In this document: positions 52,593 to 60,937 of the stretch, one piece after another
How positions within the stretch are numbered: position 1 is the first letter of the stretch
How the letters are laid out: each line of letters starts with the position of its first letter
DNA from: Jannaschia sp. Os4
GTDB taxonomy: Bacteria; Pseudomonadota; Alphaproteobacteria; Rhodobacterales; Rhodobacteraceae
Direction of reading: 5' to 3'
Assembly (NCBI RefSeq): GCF_016820245.1
Contig: NZ_JAFCAR010000005.1
Location: 434,001-498,000, forward strand
DNA: 64,000 nt
Program-made: the position numbers and the translations under genes
The notes under the pieces: model-generated
The model's database searches: none
What the model was told of the DNA's origin: nothing
The model's input: only the letters and a program-made list of their open reading frames with translations

Positions 52593-53615
52593 TCAGGCCC
52601 GCGCGCGCCGCCGCGACCGGCGCTCGCGCGGTGCCGCGCCCGCTACGCCGTCCCCCGCGGATGAGAACCCGCCCAGCCGTGCGGCCACCTCCTCCAGCGA
52701 GGGCGGCGCGCCCTTCGGCGCCGTCTCCAAGGCGGCGCGCATCCGGCGCAGGTGCTCCGGCGTCGTGCCGCAGCATCCGCCGATCACCCGCGCGCCCGCG
52801 TCGCGCGCCAGCACCGCGTAGTCCGCCATCAGGTCCGGCGTGCCGTCGTAGTGGATGTGCCCGTCCACGTATTTCGGGATGCCCGCGTTCCCCTTCGCGA
52901 TCAGCGGGCCGGCCCCCGCGGGGAACCCGAGGATCGTCCGCACGAGGTCGGACGCGCCCACGCCGCAGTTGGCGCCGAAGGCCACCGGCGGGTTCGGCAG
53001 GCTCGCGACGACCTTCGCAAGCTGCGGCGCCGACAGCCCCATCATCGTGCGCCCCGCCGTGTCGAAGGACATCGTCACGCACCACGGCATGTCGGCACGA
53101 GCCGCCGCCTCGGCCGCCGCGCGCAACTCCTCGGCCGCAGACAGGGTCTCGACCCACAGCACGTCCGCGCCGCCGTCGCGCAGCCCCTCGGCCTGCTCGT
53201 GGAAGATCTCGACCGCGCCCGCGTGCGACAACGGCCCCATCGGCTCCATGATCTCGCCGGTCGGCCCCATGCTGCCCGCCACGACCACGGGACGGCCCGC
53301 CGCGTCGGCCGCGTCCCGCCCGATCTCGGCGCCCATCCGGTTGAGGTCCCGCGCGCGCCCCTGCGCGTCGTGCAGCTTCAGCCGCGCGGCGTTCGCGCCG
53401 AACGTGTTGGTCAGGAACAGGTCCGCCCCCGCCTCCACCGACCCGCGGTAGAGCGCGGCCACCCGGTCGGGATGCGCCTCGTTCCACAGGTCCGGCGCGT
53501 CCCCGCTCTCCAGCCCCATGTTGAACAGGGCCGTCCCCGTCGCGCCGTCGGCCAGCAGCCAGTCGCGCGTAGCGAGGAGGTGGGAGAGGCGGTCGGAGCG
53601 GGGGGCACGGGTCAT
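52593..53615 (-). CDS. Betaine-type homocysteine S-methyltransferase
   Basis: A 340-residue zinc-dependent methyltransferase. LADGATGTALFNMGLESGDAP near residue 22 is the family head, FGANCGVG near 206 and RVIGGCCGTTPEH near 275 supply the three zinc-binding Cys residues. The C-terminal Arg-rich tail is an addition. Family members pass a methyl from betaine or S-methylmethionine to homocysteine; with the neighbouring corrinoid protein it fits betaine or dimethylsulfoniopropionate use, common in marine Rhodobacteraceae. The substrate is inferred. The gene is convergent with the radical SAM gene. Confidence 0.92.
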   Translation of the reverse strand: MTRAPRSDRLSHLLATRDWLLADGATGTALFNMGLESGDAPDLWNEAHPDRVAALYRGSVEAGADLFLTNTFGANAARLKLHDAQGRARDLNRMGAEIGRDAADAAGRPVVVAGSMGPTGEIMEPMGPLSHAGAVEIFHEQAEGLRDGGADVLWVETLSAAEELRAAAEAAARADMPWCVTMSFDTAGRTMMGLSAPQLAKVVASLPNPPVAFGANCGVGASDLVRTILGFPAGAGPLIAKGNAGIPKYVDGHIHYDGTPDLMADYAVLARDAGARVIGGCCGTTPEHLRRMRAALETAPKGAPPSLEEVAARLGGFSSAGDGVAGAAPRERRSRRRARA

Positions 53616-53684
53616 GCGCCCCCCTCGCGCGGGCGTCGCCCGCGCGCAATGCTCATGTCGTGCAAGTGGGAGGTGAGGCGCGCC

Positions 53685-54086
53685 TCAACCCTCCGGCTCG
53701 AACTCCAGCGCCACCCCGTTGATGCAGTAGCGCAGCCCCGTCGGCTGCGGCCCGTCGGGGAAGACGTGGCCCAGATGGCCGTCGCAGCGCTCGCAATGCA
53801 CCTCGGTGCGGCGCATGAACCACGAGTTGTCCTCGGACTCGCCGACCCGCTCGCTCTGCACCCCGTCGACCGGCTGGTAGAACGACGGCCAGCCCGTCCC
53901 GCTCTCGAACTTGGCGGCTTGGTCGAAGAGCGGCGCGCCGCAGCCCTTGCACATGTAGGTGCCCGGCTCCTTGGGGAAGTCCTCGTGCGTGCCCGCCCGC
54001 TCGGTCCCGTGCTTGCGCAGCACCTTGTAGGCTTCGGGGCCCAGCTGCGCGCGCCACTCGTCGTCCGACTTGACCACCTTGTCCAT
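53685..54086 (-). CDS. msrB: Peptide-methionine (R)-S-oxide reductase
   Basis: A 133-residue repair enzyme that reduces methionine-R-sulfoxide in proteins. Zinc-binding pairs CKGCGAPLF near residue 46 and CERCDGHLGHVF near 95, substrate-site GTGWPSFYQP near 63, and the catalytic Cys in LRYCINGVAL near 118 are all present. The ATG at 54086 with GAAAGG upstream gives the family length. Divergent from the acyltransferase gene, whose reading frame runs over its 5' region. Confidence 0.96.
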   Translation of the reverse strand: MDKVVKSDDEWRAQLGPEAYKVLRKHGTERAGTHEDFPKEPGTYMCKGCGAPLFDQAAKFESGTGWPSFYQPVDGVQSERVGESEDNSWFMRRTEVHCERCDGHLGHVFPDGPQPTGLRYCINGVALEFEPEG

Positions 54087-54162
54087 CGCGCGACCTTTCT
54101 CCATTCGGTTGCCCCGTGACGTAGGCGTCCCGATGGGGTCCGCCAAGGCTTTGGAGACGCCC

Positions 54163-54852
54163 GTGGAGATGCAGGTCGGCGGATGGCGGGTGACGACCGG
54201 CCCGGGCGCGGAGGCGGACGCGCTCGCGCTCCGGGCGTCCGTGTTCCGCGGCGGGCGGGCCGACCGCGACGCGTTCGACGACGCGGCGACGCATCTGGCG
54301 ATCTCCGACGCCGCGGGGCCCGCCGCCTGCGCGCGGCTGATGGTCCTGCGCGGCTCCGCCATCGCGTCGGGCTACACGGGGCAGAGCTACGACCTCGCCG
54401 CCTTCGCCGCCCGCTTCCCCGTCGCGCTGGAGGTCGGCCGCGTGGCGCTCGCCCCCGAGCGCCGGGCCCCGGACCTCCCGCGCCTGCTCCTCGCCGTTCT
54501 CGCCCGCGTGGTGCTGGACGAGGGCGCCGCGGCGCTCTTCGGCTGCGCCTCCTTCCCCGGCGCGCACCCGCAGCCCGGCGCGCTCGCCGCCCTGCGCACG
54601 GAGATCGCCCCCGACGCGTGGCGGCCCGCGCCCCGCGCGCCCGAGACCGTGGCCATCGCGGACCTCCCCGACGCGCCGCCCGCGCCGCTGCCGCCCATGC
54701 TGCGCGGCTACCTGGCGATGGGCGCGTGCATCTCGGACCACGCCGTGATCGACCGCGACCTCGGGACCACCCACGTCTTCGCGGGCCTGCCCGTGGCCGA
54801 CATCCCCGCCCCCCGCCGCCGCCTGCTGGCCGCCTTGCTGGAGCCCGCCTGA
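54163..54852 (+). CDS. OlsB-like GNAT acyltransferase
   Basis: A protein of about 229 residues with the acyltransferase pattern of ornithine-lipid synthase OlsB: SGYTGQSYDLAAFAARFPVALEVGRVALAPE near residue 70, LFGCASFPGAHP near 127, and GYLAMGACISDHAVIDRDLG late in the protein. OlsB adds a 3-hydroxyacyl chain to ornithine, giving the lyso form of ornithine lipid. The GTG at 54163 has GGAG six bases upstream; ATG at 54133 or 54169 is also in frame. The partner OlsA is not in the window, so the assignment is moderate. Its stop overlaps the ABC-F start by one base. Confidence 0.7.
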   Translation: MEMQVGGWRVTTGPGAEADALALRASVFRGGRADRDAFDDAATHLAISDAAGPAACARLMVLRGSAIASGYTGQSYDLAAFAARFPVALEVGRVALAPERRAPDLPRLLLAVLARVVLDEGAAALFGCASFPGAHPQPGALAALRTEIAPDAWRPAPRAPETVAIADLPDAPPAPLPPMLRGYLAMGACISDHAVIDRDLGTTHVFAGLPVADIPAPRRRLLAALLEPA

Positions 54853-56660
54853 TGGCCCGACCGCCGCTGCTGCAACTCAACGGCATCGCGCTGACCTACG
54901 GGGGCGACCCGGTCTTCGCGGGCCTCGACCTCGTGGTGCAGCCCGGCGACCGCGTGGCGCTCGTGGGCCGCAACGGGGCGGGCAAGTCGACGCTGATGAA
55001 GGTGATGGCGGGGCTGGTCGAGCCCGACGCGGGCGAGCGCGTGCTGGGGCAGGGGGTCTCCGTCGGCTACATGGAGCAGGATCCGACGATGGAGGGCTTC
55101 GCCACGCTGGGCGACTACGCCACGTCGGACCTCGGGCCGGCCGAGGGCTGGCGCGTCGACGCGGCGGCCGAGGGGCTGAAGCTGCGCCTCGACCTCGACC
55201 CGGCGCGCGCCTCGGGGGGCGAGCGGCGGCGGGCGGCGCTGGCCAAGCTGCTCGGCGAGGCGCCGGAGCTGATGCTGCTGGACGAGCCGACGAACCATCT
55301 CGACATCGAGGCGATCGAGTGGCTGCAGTCCGAACTGGCCGCGACGCGGACCGCCTACGTCCTGATCTCGCACGACCGGGCCTTCCTGCGGGCGCTGACC
55401 CGCGCGACGCTCTGGGTCGATCGCGGCGCGGTGCGGCGGCAGGAGCGGGGGTTCGACCGGTTCGAGGAGTGGCGCGACGCGACCTTCGCCGAGGAGGACA
55501 TGCAGCGCCACAAGCTGGACCGGCGCATCAAGGCCGAGGCGCGCTGGGCGGTCGAGGGCATCTCGGCCCGGCGCAAGCGCAACCAAGGCCGGGTCCGGGC
55601 CCTGCAGGCGATGCGGGCCGAGCGCGCGGGGCAGATCCGGCGCCAGGGGACGGCGGCGCTGGAGCTGGACGGCGGCCCGCAGTCGGGCAAGCGGGTGATC
55701 GACGCGCGGGGTCTGTCGAAGGCCTATGGCGATCGGACGATCGTGCGCGACTTCGACCTGCGCGTCGGGCGCGGCGAGCGGGTGGCGTTCGTCGGCCCCA
55801 ACGGGGCGGGCAAGACGACGCTGGTCAAGCTCCTGACCGGCGAGGTCGCGCCGGACGAGGGGTCCGTCAAGCACGGGACGGGGCTGGAGCCGGCCGTGTT
55901 CGACCAAGCCCGCGCGCGGCTGGAGCCGGAGGCGACGCTGTGGGACACGCTGACGCTGGATCCGCAGCTGGGCGTCTCGGGCGCGTCGGATCAGGTCATG
56001 GTGCGCGGAACGCCGCGGCACGTGGCGGGGTACCTGAAGGATTTCCTGTTCGACGACAGGCGGTTGAAGGCGCCGGTGCGGTCGCTGTCGGGGGGCGAGA
56101 AGGCGCGGCTGCTGCTGGCGCGGATCATGGCGATGCCCAGCAACCTGCTGGTGCTGGACGAGCCGACGAACGACCTCGACGTGGAGACGCTGGACCTGCT
56201 GCAGGACGTGATCGGCGACTACGAGGGCACGGTCCTGCTGGTCAGCCACGACCGCGACTTCCTCGACCGGGTGGCGACCACGACCATCGCGCCGGAAGGC
56301 GGGGGGCGGTGGCAGGCCTATGCGGGCGGCTGGACCGACTACCTCGCGCAGCGGCCCGAGCGAGCGGCGGACAAGCCGTTGCCACAAAAGAGAAATCCGG
56401 CGCCGAAGGCGGAGGCCAAGCCCGCGCCGAAGGGGGGCGGGCTGTCCTTCTCGGAGCGCCACCGGCTGGACGCGCTGCCCGCCGAGATGGAGCGGCTGGA
56501 GGCGGAGATCGGGAAGCTGGGGGAGTTGCTGGCGGACCCCGACCTCTATGCGCGGGAGCCGGTGAAGTTCGCCAAGGCGACCGAGATGCTGGCCGCCCGG
56601 CAGGCCGCCTTGGGGGCCGCCGAGGAGGAGTGGCTGACCCTCGCGGAGCGCGCCGAATAG
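54852..56660 (+). CDS. ABC-F family ATPase (Uup type)
   Basis: A 602-residue cytosolic protein with two ABC domains and no membrane helix. First domain: Walker A GRNGAGKST near residue 37, signature SGGERRRAALAKLL near 118, Walker B LMLLDEPTNHLD near 139. Second: Walker A GPNGAGKTT near 314, signature SLSGGEKARLLLARI near 412, Walker B LLVLDEPTNDLD near 432. Between them is the charged ABC-F linker (EEDMQRHKLDRRIKAEARWAVEGI), and the C-terminus ends in a Uup-type coiled coil. ABC-F proteins act on the ribosome; Uup-type members also affect transposon excision in E. coli. Confidence 0.94.
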   Translation: MARPPLLQLNGIALTYGGDPVFAGLDLVVQPGDRVALVGRNGAGKSTLMKVMAGLVEPDAGERVLGQGVSVGYMEQDPTMEGFATLGDYATSDLGPAEGWRVDAAAEGLKLRLDLDPARASGGERRRAALAKLLGEAPELMLLDEPTNHLDIEAIEWLQSELAATRTAYVLISHDRAFLRALTRATLWVDRGAVRRQERGFDRFEEWRDATFAEEDMQRHKLDRRIKAEARWAVEGISARRKRNQGRVRALQAMRAERAGQIRRQGTAALELDGGPQSGKRVIDARGLSKAYGDRTIVRDFDLRVGRGERVAFVGPNGAGKTTLVKLLTGEVAPDEGSVKHGTGLEPAVFDQARARLEPEATLWDTLTLDPQLGVSGASDQVMVRGTPRHVAGYLKDFLFDDRRLKAPVRSLSGGEKARLLLARIMAMPSNLLVLDEPTNDLDVETLDLLQDVIGDYEGTVLLVSHDRDFLDRVATTTIAPEGGGRWQAYAGGWTDYLAQRPERAADKPLPQKRNPAPKAEAKPAPKGGGLSFSERHRLDALPAEMERLEAEIGKLGELLADPDLYAREPVKFAKATEMLAARQAALGAAEEEWLTLAERAE

Positions 56661-56661
56661 G

Positions 56662-56727
56662 CGTGCACCCCCCGTGCAGATGCCGTGCATACACCGTGCA
56701 TACGCGCGTTCATACGCGCGTCAACAC
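56662..56727. repeat. Tandem array of an 11-base repeat
   Basis: Starting right after the ABC-F stop, six units of 11 bases follow: CGTGCACCCCC, CGTGCAGATGC, CGTGCATACAC, CGTGCATACGC, then the more degenerate GCGTTCATACG and CGCGTCAACAC. The unit core is GTGCATAC and its length is one helical turn. It lies between convergent genes. Function unknown. Confidence 0.7.
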
Positions 56728-56756
56728 TTCGGTAAGACGGGCGTCGGTTCGCTCGC

Positions 56757-57467
56757 TCAACCCGCCGGGTCCGAGCAGATCGTGGCGGGGTCGTCGCCCC
56801 CCTCGGGGAGCCAGACATCGCGGGGGAAGCTCCGTGGCGGGGCCACGGGCAGGGCCTGCCCGACGAGAGCGTGGAGCCGGGCGGTGCGCGCGCCATCGGG
56901 GTCGAGCGTGGCGCAGCATAGGTATTCCTCCACCAGCGTGGCCTGCTGCTCGTAGCCGTAGTCGAGGAAGCGGGCCGTGCCCTCGCCGTCGAGGAGGTAG
57001 GGGTCGTCGGTGGTCAGGTGCTCGGAGAAGGCCTTGGACGGGTGGTAGCCGGTCACGGCGCGGTTCTGCCACTGCCAGACATGGGTCATCTCGTGGACGA
57101 AGAACATCGCGGCGGCGAGGTTCAGGGCGGGCGGCTCGTCGGAGCCCTCGGGCGCGGGATCGAGCGCGGCCCAGTCGGGGCGGGCGATGTCGGGGCGCAG
57201 GAAGAGACGCTGGAACAACACGATACCGGCCGTCCGGCCCGTGATCACATCCGTCTTGGGCGGCGGGCCGATCCGCTCGCGGCAGGTGGTGCGGGGGCGG
57301 GCGGGGTAGGTGATGGGGAACACGCCGACCGTGGGGCTGGACTGGATGCGGATGGGGGCTGTGTCGAGGCTAGGCCCGTGGATGGGGGCGAGGAGGGCGC
57401 GCTCGGCCTCGGTCAGGGGCCGCCCGCAGGCGGCGAGGACGAGGAGGAGTGCGAGGGCGAGGCGCAT
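56757..57467 (-). CDS. Putative lipoprotein with HExxH motif
   Basis: A 236-residue protein. A lipobox LVLAAC lies at residues 9-14, so it should be a lipid-anchored envelope protein. MFFVHEMTHVWQWQNRAVTGYHP near residue 117 contains the zinc-protease motif HEMTH, and YLLDGEGTARFLDYGYEQQATLVEEY near 155 has Glu residues that could be the third ligand. The rest has no clear family. A metallopeptidase-like fold is likely; activity is not shown. Start at 57467 puts the lipobox at the N-terminus. Confidence 0.75.
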   Translation of the reverse strand: MRLALALLLVLAACGRPLTEAERALLAPIHGPSLDTAPIRIQSSPTVGVFPITYPARPRTTCRERIGPPPKTDVITGRTAGIVLFQRLFLRPDIARPDWAALDPAPEGSDEPPALNLAAAMFFVHEMTHVWQWQNRAVTGYHPSKAFSEHLTTDDPYLLDGEGTARFLDYGYEQQATLVEEYLCCATLDPDGARTARLHALVGQALPVAPPRSFPRDVWLPEGGDDPATICSDPAG

Positions 57468-57487
57468 GGGGGGAGCGTAGGGCTGGC

Positions 57488-57559
57488 GTAGGATGGGCGA
57501 AAGCCCACGCGTCGCCCCGGTGGAGGACGACGGAACACGTGGGCTCTCGCCCACCCTAC
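57488..57559. repeat. REP inverted-repeat pair, upstream of the RAYT gene
   Basis: A 72-base element made of two inverted copies of a REP unit. Left arm GTAGGATGGGCGAAAGCCCA, right arm its near-complement ending GCCCACCCTAC. Each arm has its own hairpin GGGC-GAAA-GCCC with a GNRA-like loop. It is 42 bases ahead of the RAYT start. Confidence 0.85.
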
Positions 57560-57601
57560 GGGTTCATCGGCGGTTAACGGTGCGCATGTCATCCGGGGCG
57601 C

Positions 57602-58147
57602 ATGTCGTGGTATCGTCGGCGCCTCGTCCCGGGCGGGACGTTCTTCTTCACCGTCCGGCTGCAGCTCGGGACGGGGGTCGATCTGCGCGACCATGTCGAG
57701 GTGCTGCGGGACTGCTACGGCCGCTGCGCGCGGGAGCGGCCGTTCCGGACGGAGGCCATCGTGATGCTGCCGGACCACCTCCATGCGGTGTGGACCTTGC
57801 CGGAGGGGGACGCGGATTTCTCCGGGCGGTGGCGGCGGATCAAGGCGGGGGTGTCGCGTCGGGTGGGCGAAGGCCCACGCGTTCCGCCGGTGGCGGATGG
57901 CGCGACGCGTGGGCTTCCGCCCACCCTACGGCCATCCGCGTCGAAGCGGCGGAAGGGGGAGGCCGGGGTCTGGCAGCGGCGGTTCTGGGAGCGGCAGGTG
58001 CGGGACGAGGCCGAGTTGGCGGCATGTCTGCGCTACGTGTGGTGCAACCCGGTGAAGCACGGGTTGGTGGAGTGGGCGGTGGAATGGCCGTGGTCGTCGG
58101 TGCACCGGGAGATCGCGGCGGGGCGGTTGCCGGTGGAGGGGCCATAG
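57602..58147 (+). CDS. REP-associated tyrosine transposase (RAYT)
   Basis: A 181-residue Y1-type (IS200-like) single-copy transposase. The HUH metal motif is LPDHLHAVWTLP near residue 58, and the catalytic Tyr is in CLRYVWCNPVKHGLVEW near 142. RAYTs cut and move REP hairpins without being mobile insertion sequences. A REP pair (57858-57929, exactly 72 bases) lies within the coding frame between these two motifs, adding about 24 codons with VGEGPRVPP. The protein may be intact since the frame is kept. It is flanked by REP pairs on both sides. Confidence 0.88.
   Translation: MSWYRRRLVPGGTFFFTVRLQLGTGVDLRDHVEVLRDCYGRCARERPFRTEAIVMLPDHLHAVWTLPEGDADFSGRWRRIKAGVSRRVGEGPRVPPVADGATRGLPPTLRPSASKRRKGEAGVWQRRFWERQVRDEAELAACLRYVWCNPVKHGLVEWAVEWPWSSVHREIAAGRLPVEGP
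57858..57929. repeat. REP inverted-repeat pair inside the RAYT reading frame
   Basis: A 72-base element with left arm GTCGGGTGGGCGAAGGCCCA and right arm ending CCGCCCACCCTAC, matching the REP pairs at 57488 and 58175. It is a multiple of three and keeps the frame. It encodes a poorly conserved 24-residue stretch between the HUH motif and the Tyr helix. Confidence 0.8.
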
Positions 58148-58174
58148 GGGCCGGGCGGCGGCGCGGGGCGGGCC

Positions 58175-58247
58175 GTAGGGTGGGCAAGAGCCCACGCGGC
58201 GGCGCGGGTGGCGGGGCGCGGAACGCGTGGGCTTTCGCCCACCCTAC
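58175..58247. repeat. REP inverted-repeat pair, downstream of the RAYT gene
   Basis: A 73-base element, left arm GTAGGGTGGGCAAGAGCCCA and right arm ending TTTCGCCCACCCTAC, 27 bases beyond the RAYT stop. Same family as 57488 and 57858. Confidence 0.85.
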
Positions 58248-58289
58248 GGGTTCCGAGGGCGGCATACGTAAATTCTGCGCCGGAAGCGT

Positions 58290-58886
58290 CTACTCCCGTT
58301 TCTTTACTATTGAAGCATAATCCCTCGAGCCATCACGGTTGAGGAGCAGATGGACAAAAAAACCCTGATCTAGACCGCCGTTACTTAGCCCTAGATCTTC
58401 CCGCATCGCCCTCTGGATCCTCTCTAGAACTTCCACCGCCGCAAACGGATTGCCCGGACCAAGCTTAGTGAATTCAGAAAACTCCTTCAGTACCGACGGT
58501 GAGGCCCAGAGAACTGCTTTCGATCGGACGGTCGCAAAATCTAGATGCAGCTTCTTCTCGTCAAAGTTCGGATCGCTTAGTTGGGCCTTGGTCTGATTGA
58601 GCAGGGTTTCCACAATCCGGAGAAAATCTGTATAGACCTCGACTTTGCGTGCTCTATAGGAAGCTTCACGTTCTCGTTTTTTTGTCTGATATTGTGTAAA
58701 GAGAGTCGCAGCCAATCCGGCAACTGCGGTAGCTAGCGTGACGGCCAGTGGAACGTACACGCTTGGTTCGAGGGTCTGCGCTCCACGCCAAACATATGCT
58801 ACAAACGCTGATAGTCGAAGAAAGACAAGTAATAATAATCCGGAAAATGCGACTAGGACAGCCCAACCAAATAGCCGCCTAAACAT
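58290..58886 (-). CDS. AT-rich hypothetical membrane protein gene, probably acquired
   Basis: A 198-residue protein. Two hydrophobic helices (about residues 5-30 and 43-62) are followed by a charged, coiled-coil-like cytosolic region (TKKREREASYRARKVEVYTDFLR near 70) and a Lys/Leu/Phe-rich domain. Its codons use A and T at third positions unlike every neighbour, the clearest composition break in the window. No family is recognised. The ATG at 58886 follows GGGGGAG and lies in the last codons of parE, overlapping by eight bases, so the gene has been joined to the parE 3' end. The RAYT/REP segment lies directly on its other side. Confidence 0.7.
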   Translation of the reverse strand: MFRRLFGWAVLVAFSGLLLLVFLRLSAFVAYVWRGAQTLEPSVYVPLAVTLATAVAGLAATLFTQYQTKKREREASYRARKVEVYTDFLRIVETLLNQTKAQLSDPNFDEKKLHLDFATVRSKAVLWASPSVLKEFSEFTKLGPGNPFAAVEVLERIQRAMREDLGLSNGGLDQGFFVHLLLNRDGSRDYASIVKKRE

Positions 58887-60834
58887 CCAACTCCCCCGCG
58901 AACCGCGCATTCTCGGAAATATACTCGAACCGCTTCTCCGCCTTCTTCCCCATCAGGCGCTCCACCAAGTCCCCCGTCTCGCCCGGCAGGTCCTCGTCCA
59001 CAGTCACGCGGATGAGCTTGCGGGAGGCCGGGTCCATCGTGGTCTCCTTAAGGTCCTTGGCGTCCATCTCGCCCAAGCCCTTGAAGCGGCTCACGTCGAT
59101 GCGGCCCTTGCCGCCAAGGCCCTTGGCCTCCCATTCCGCCCGCTCGGCGTCGTCGGCGCAGTAGACGCGCTTGGCCCCTTGGGTCAGGCGGTAGAGGGGC
59201 GGGCAGGCGAGGAAGAGGTGGCCCGCGTCGATCATGGGCCGCATCTGGGTGAAGAAGAACGTCATCAGGAGGGAGGCGATGTGGGCGCCGTCGACGTCGG
59301 CGTCGGTCATGATGATGATCTTGTCGTAGCGCAGGTCGTCGAGGACGAAGCGGGTGCCTAGCCCGACGCCCAGCGCCTGCGTCAGGTCGCTGATCTCGGC
59401 GTTGGTGCCGAGCTTGGAGGAGGCGGCGCCCAGCACGTTGAGGATCTTGCCGCGCAGGGGGAGGAGGGCTTGGGTCTTGCGGTCGCGGGCCATCTTGGCG
59501 GAGCCGCCGGCGGAGTCGCCCTCGACGATGAAGAGCTCCGTCCCCTCGCGGGCGTTCTGGGAGCAGTCGACCAGCTTGCCGGGGAGGCGGAGCTTCTTGG
59601 TGGCGGACTTGCGGGCGGTCTCCTTCTCTTGGCGGCGCCGCAGTCGCTCCTCGGCGCGGAGCACGAGGAAGTCGAGGATGGCGCCCGCCGCCTTGGTGTC
59701 CTGCCCGAGCCACGTGTCGAAGCGGTCGCGGACGGCCTGCTCCACGAGGCGCTGCGCCTCGGTGGTGGCGAGCCGGTCCTTGGTCTGGCCCACGAACTCC
59801 GGCTCGCGGATGAAGCAGGAGACGAGGGCGCAGCCGCCGGTCGTCAGGTCGTCGCGGGTGATCTGGGCGGCCTTGCGGTTGTTGGCCAGCTCCCCGTAGG
59901 CCTTGATGCCCTTGAGGATGGCGGCCCAGAACCCGGCCTCGTGGGTGCCGCCCTCCGGGGTGGGGACGGTGTTGCAGTAGGACTGGATGAAGCCGTCGCG
60001 CGACGGCGTCCAGTTGATGGCCCACTCGACCTTGCCGGGGACGCCGAACCGCTCTTGGAAGTCGACCGTGCCCGCGAAGGGGGCGTCGGCGTAGGTGGAG
60101 GCGGGGCCGAGCGTCTCCGCGAGGTAGTCGGAGAGGCCGCCGGGGAAGTGGAAGGTGGCCTGCGTGGGCGTCTCGCCGTCGTCGATGGCGGACTTCCAGC
60201 GGATCTCGACCCCGGAGAAGAGGTAGGCCTTGGAGCGGACCATCTTGAGCAGGCGCGCGGGCTTGAGGGCGTGCTTGCCGAAGATCTGCGGGTCGGCGTG
60301 GAAGGTGACGGTCGTGCCCTTGCGGTTGGGCGCGGCGCCGACCTTCTCGACCGGGCCGAGGGGGACGCCGCGGGAGAAGCGCTGCTCGTGGAGTTGGCGG
60401 TCGCGGGCGACCTGCACGACCATCGAGTCCGAGAGCGCGTTGACCACGGAGGCGCCGACGCCGTGGAGGCCGCCGGAGGTCTGGTAGGCCTTGCCGGAGA
60501 ACTTGCCGCCCGCATGGAGCGTGCAGAGGATGACCTCGAGCGCGGACTTGCCGGGGAACTTGGGGTGCGGGTCGATGGGGATGCCGCGCCCGTTGTCGCG
60601 CACGGTGCAGGCGCCGTCGGCGTGCAGCTCGACCTCGATGCGGTTGGCGTGACCGGCGACGGCCTCGTCCATGGAGTTGTCGAGCACCTCGGCCACCATG
60701 TGGTGGAGCGCGCGCTCGTCGGTGCCGCCGATATACATGCCGGGGCGCTTGCGGACGGGCTCCAGCCCCTCCAGCACCTCGATGGAGGAGGCGTCGTAGG
60801 TCTCGGCCCCTTGGCTCATCAGATCGTCCGGCAT
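58879..60834 (-). CDS. parE: DNA topoisomerase IV subunit B
   Basis: A 651-residue ATPase subunit of the decatenating type IIA topoisomerase. The GHKL ATP site shows VAEVLDNSMDEAVAGHA near residue 45 and DNGRGIPID near 75, followed by QTSGGLHGVGASVVNALS near 110. The TOPRIM part has LFIVEGDSAGGSAKMARD near 435 and MTDADVDGAHIASLL near 512. Length and absence of the GyrB insert identify ParE. The start at 60834 gives the usual N-terminus. The last eight bases overlap the AT-rich gene. Confidence 0.95.
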   Translation of the reverse strand: MPDDLMSQGAETYDASSIEVLEGLEPVRKRPGMYIGGTDERALHHMVAEVLDNSMDEAVAGHANRIEVELHADGACTVRDNGRGIPIDPHPKFPGKSALEVILCTLHAGGKFSGKAYQTSGGLHGVGASVVNALSDSMVVQVARDRQLHEQRFSRGVPLGPVEKVGAAPNRKGTTVTFHADPQIFGKHALKPARLLKMVRSKAYLFSGVEIRWKSAIDDGETPTQATFHFPGGLSDYLAETLGPASTYADAPFAGTVDFQERFGVPGKVEWAINWTPSRDGFIQSYCNTVPTPEGGTHEAGFWAAILKGIKAYGELANNRKAAQITRDDLTTGGCALVSCFIREPEFVGQTKDRLATTEAQRLVEQAVRDRFDTWLGQDTKAAGAILDFLVLRAEERLRRRQEKETARKSATKKLRLPGKLVDCSQNAREGTELFIVEGDSAGGSAKMARDRKTQALLPLRGKILNVLGAASSKLGTNAEISDLTQALGVGLGTRFVLDDLRYDKIIIMTDADVDGAHIASLLMTFFFTQMRPMIDAGHLFLACPPLYRLTQGAKRVYCADDAERAEWEAKGLGGKGRIDVSRFKGLGEMDAKDLKETTMDPASRKLIRVTVDEDLPGETGDLVERLMGKKAEKRFEYISENARFAGELDV

Positions 60835-60937
60835 GTGCCCGTGCCCCTTTTTCTTATGGGCTCTAGGTAGGGCATCGGGGGGGCGAGCGGAAGGGCGTTC
60901 GCGGTTCGTTCGCGCCATCGGCGCCGGGGCGTTGCCC

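Noticed and set aside
57488-58247. The three inverted repeats considered as a CRISPR array
   Set aside because: The units are inverted pairs with internal hairpins, spaced irregularly, and one is inside a transposase gene. There are no direct repeats with uniform spacers and no cas genes.
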